This document shows positions 62,931 to 64,000 of a DNA stretch of 64,000 bases, in pieces. Position 1 is the stretch's first letter; each line of letters begins with the position of its first letter. The translations under genes were made by a program, and so were the position numbers. The DNA is from Phytoseiulus persimilis (Eukaryota > Arthropoda > Arachnida > Mesostigmata > Phytoseiidae), in NCBI GenBank assembly GCA_037576195.1, contig CM075103.1, positions 2,108,001-2,172,000 of the forward strand, read 5' to 3'. Below the pieces are notes generated by a model. The model did no database searches, was not told the origin of the DNA, and was given only the letters and a program-made list of their open reading frames with translations.

Positions 62931-64000
62931 CGATTTTTAGGATCCGTCGATATCTTCCTCCACGTTCGCAAGCAGCTCCGCTGGCCTCCCAATGTTGGAG
63001 TTCCCCATCTGAGACGTCTTTCCCCTGCGAACTCCACGCCATACCATCGTCCAAGGAGCGCTGGCTCCTTGATGAGAAGTCGTTCCTCTCGAAAGCGATA
63101 CGGTCGGTATGTCGTCGCTGGTACAGAGTCATCTCCTTGGGAGTAATTAGTGAATTGGGAGGGACAGCTTGTATTGAAATATTGTCACGTGACCTGGTTT
63201 GAAGAACTTCACCTCCTCGCAGTGGGGAACTCCGGTCGGAGCGACCTCCGTGATCAGGTTACAAGCAACAGAAATTTCGGGAACCTTCTGTTTTCCGAGG
63301 TGACGACAGCCGTCCCCATAGACTCGTCCCGCCACGGGCGGTAGCGCGAGAGGGGCTGATATTTTCTCGCAGAGGAAACATATTCCTCAAACAGACTCGA
63401 GACCCCGGCGAGATCCGTTTCTGGAATCCTGAAACAATAAGCGGATGTGCACTGGTCTAATACGAACTCGTCCTCCTCCCGGAATCGGCGAGCGTGCCTG
63501 GGACGCATGGAGGATGTATTTTGAGAGCGATCAACCCGCTGGCTTTTTTAATCTTTCTCGAGACCATCCCGACGGGATTCGATTAGCCCGGCTCGGACCC
63601 GGTCGGGCTCCCAGGACTGACGAATCCTTATTCTGAATTTGAAGCAAAACCACGTTCTCAAAGCAACGCGACTCTCCGAAGATATTCGAGAATATTTTCG
63701 GAACGCTCTCGAGATCGTGCTCCTCATCCCGTCCTCGAACTTGGAGCCTTTGAACCTCATCAGGAGAATTACCCGGTGTTCTCATGAACGAAGTCACCGA
63801 AGTGCTCAGCGTGAGACTTCCTAATGCGCTTTGATATGGCTCGCTTTAAAGGGCTGAACCCTGAATTGAGAATAGACTCCGCCGGAGGAAGTCTTCCTTC
63901 GTCGAATATGGACAGTTCCCGGAGATCCGGCACTCATTCGGAAGTCGTCGGACGACACGGGCGTTGCCTCGAGCCACGCGGCGGAAGCCTCTCGACGGAG

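Larger units (their letters stand above)
57970..64000. other. No firm gene; several exon-like signals
   Basis: Strong + strand donors occur at 59250 (GTGAGTAC), 59791 (GTAAGTGA), 59953 (GTAAGCC) and 60251 (GTGAGAGA), suggesting a + strand transcription unit around 59.6-60.3 kb. Competing phase-consistent models exist and none matches a known family. The last 3.7 kb holds a tetranucleotide-rich island (about 61650-61850, the reverse of the GACC/GAGC type) and a 12-base G run at 62919-62930. Confidence 0.35.

Overview
This is a window of nuclear DNA from an invertebrate animal, most likely an arthropod and probably a mite. The innexin gene makes it an animal outside the vertebrates. The short introns with GTAAGT/GTGAGT donors, the roughly balanced base composition and a CYP3-clan P450 fit an acarine such as a phytoseiid mite. 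The species is an inference. There are no bacterial-style operons, no CRISPR array, no rRNA and no convincing intact tRNA gene.

Three protein-coding genes can be reconstructed exon by exon. (1) An innexin gap-junction gene lies on the + strand at 17508-23719, with six coding exons, 361 aa and a poly(A) signal. A candidate non-coding first exon ends at 14423. (2) A small secreted-protein gene lies on the - strand at 37737-36642, with three exons and 88 aa. It has a TATA box and initiator correctly placed upstream and matches no family I know. (3) A microsomal cytochrome P450 of the CYP3 clan lies on the - strand at 40844-39096, with three exons, 514 aa and a poly(A) signal. Several weaker multi-exon candidates (8608-9419 -, 48719-49014 +, 57715-57969 +) have phase-consistent splicing or a strong donor but no recognisable family. 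They are marked as tentative.

Layout: 1-13.7 kb holds a well-preserved tRNA-derived SINE with a perfect 14-bp target-site duplication (5252-5555) and a tentative secreted-peptide gene (8.6-9.4 kb). 13.7-23.9 kb is the innexin locus with a second tRNA-like element upstream. 24.5-31.4 kb contains two GC-rich, tetranucleotide-rich islands that end in strong splice donors and look like non-coding first exons, with no identified coding partner. 36.6-40.9 kb holds the secreted-protein gene and the P450 in tandem on the - strand. 41-64 kb is mostly unassigned and includes a G-quadruplex-prone C-rich tract and long poly(C)/poly(G) runs.

The three firm genes act in unrelated processes (cell-cell coupling, secretion or extracellular matrix, oxidative metabolism). 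I see no sign of a shared pathway or gene cluster.
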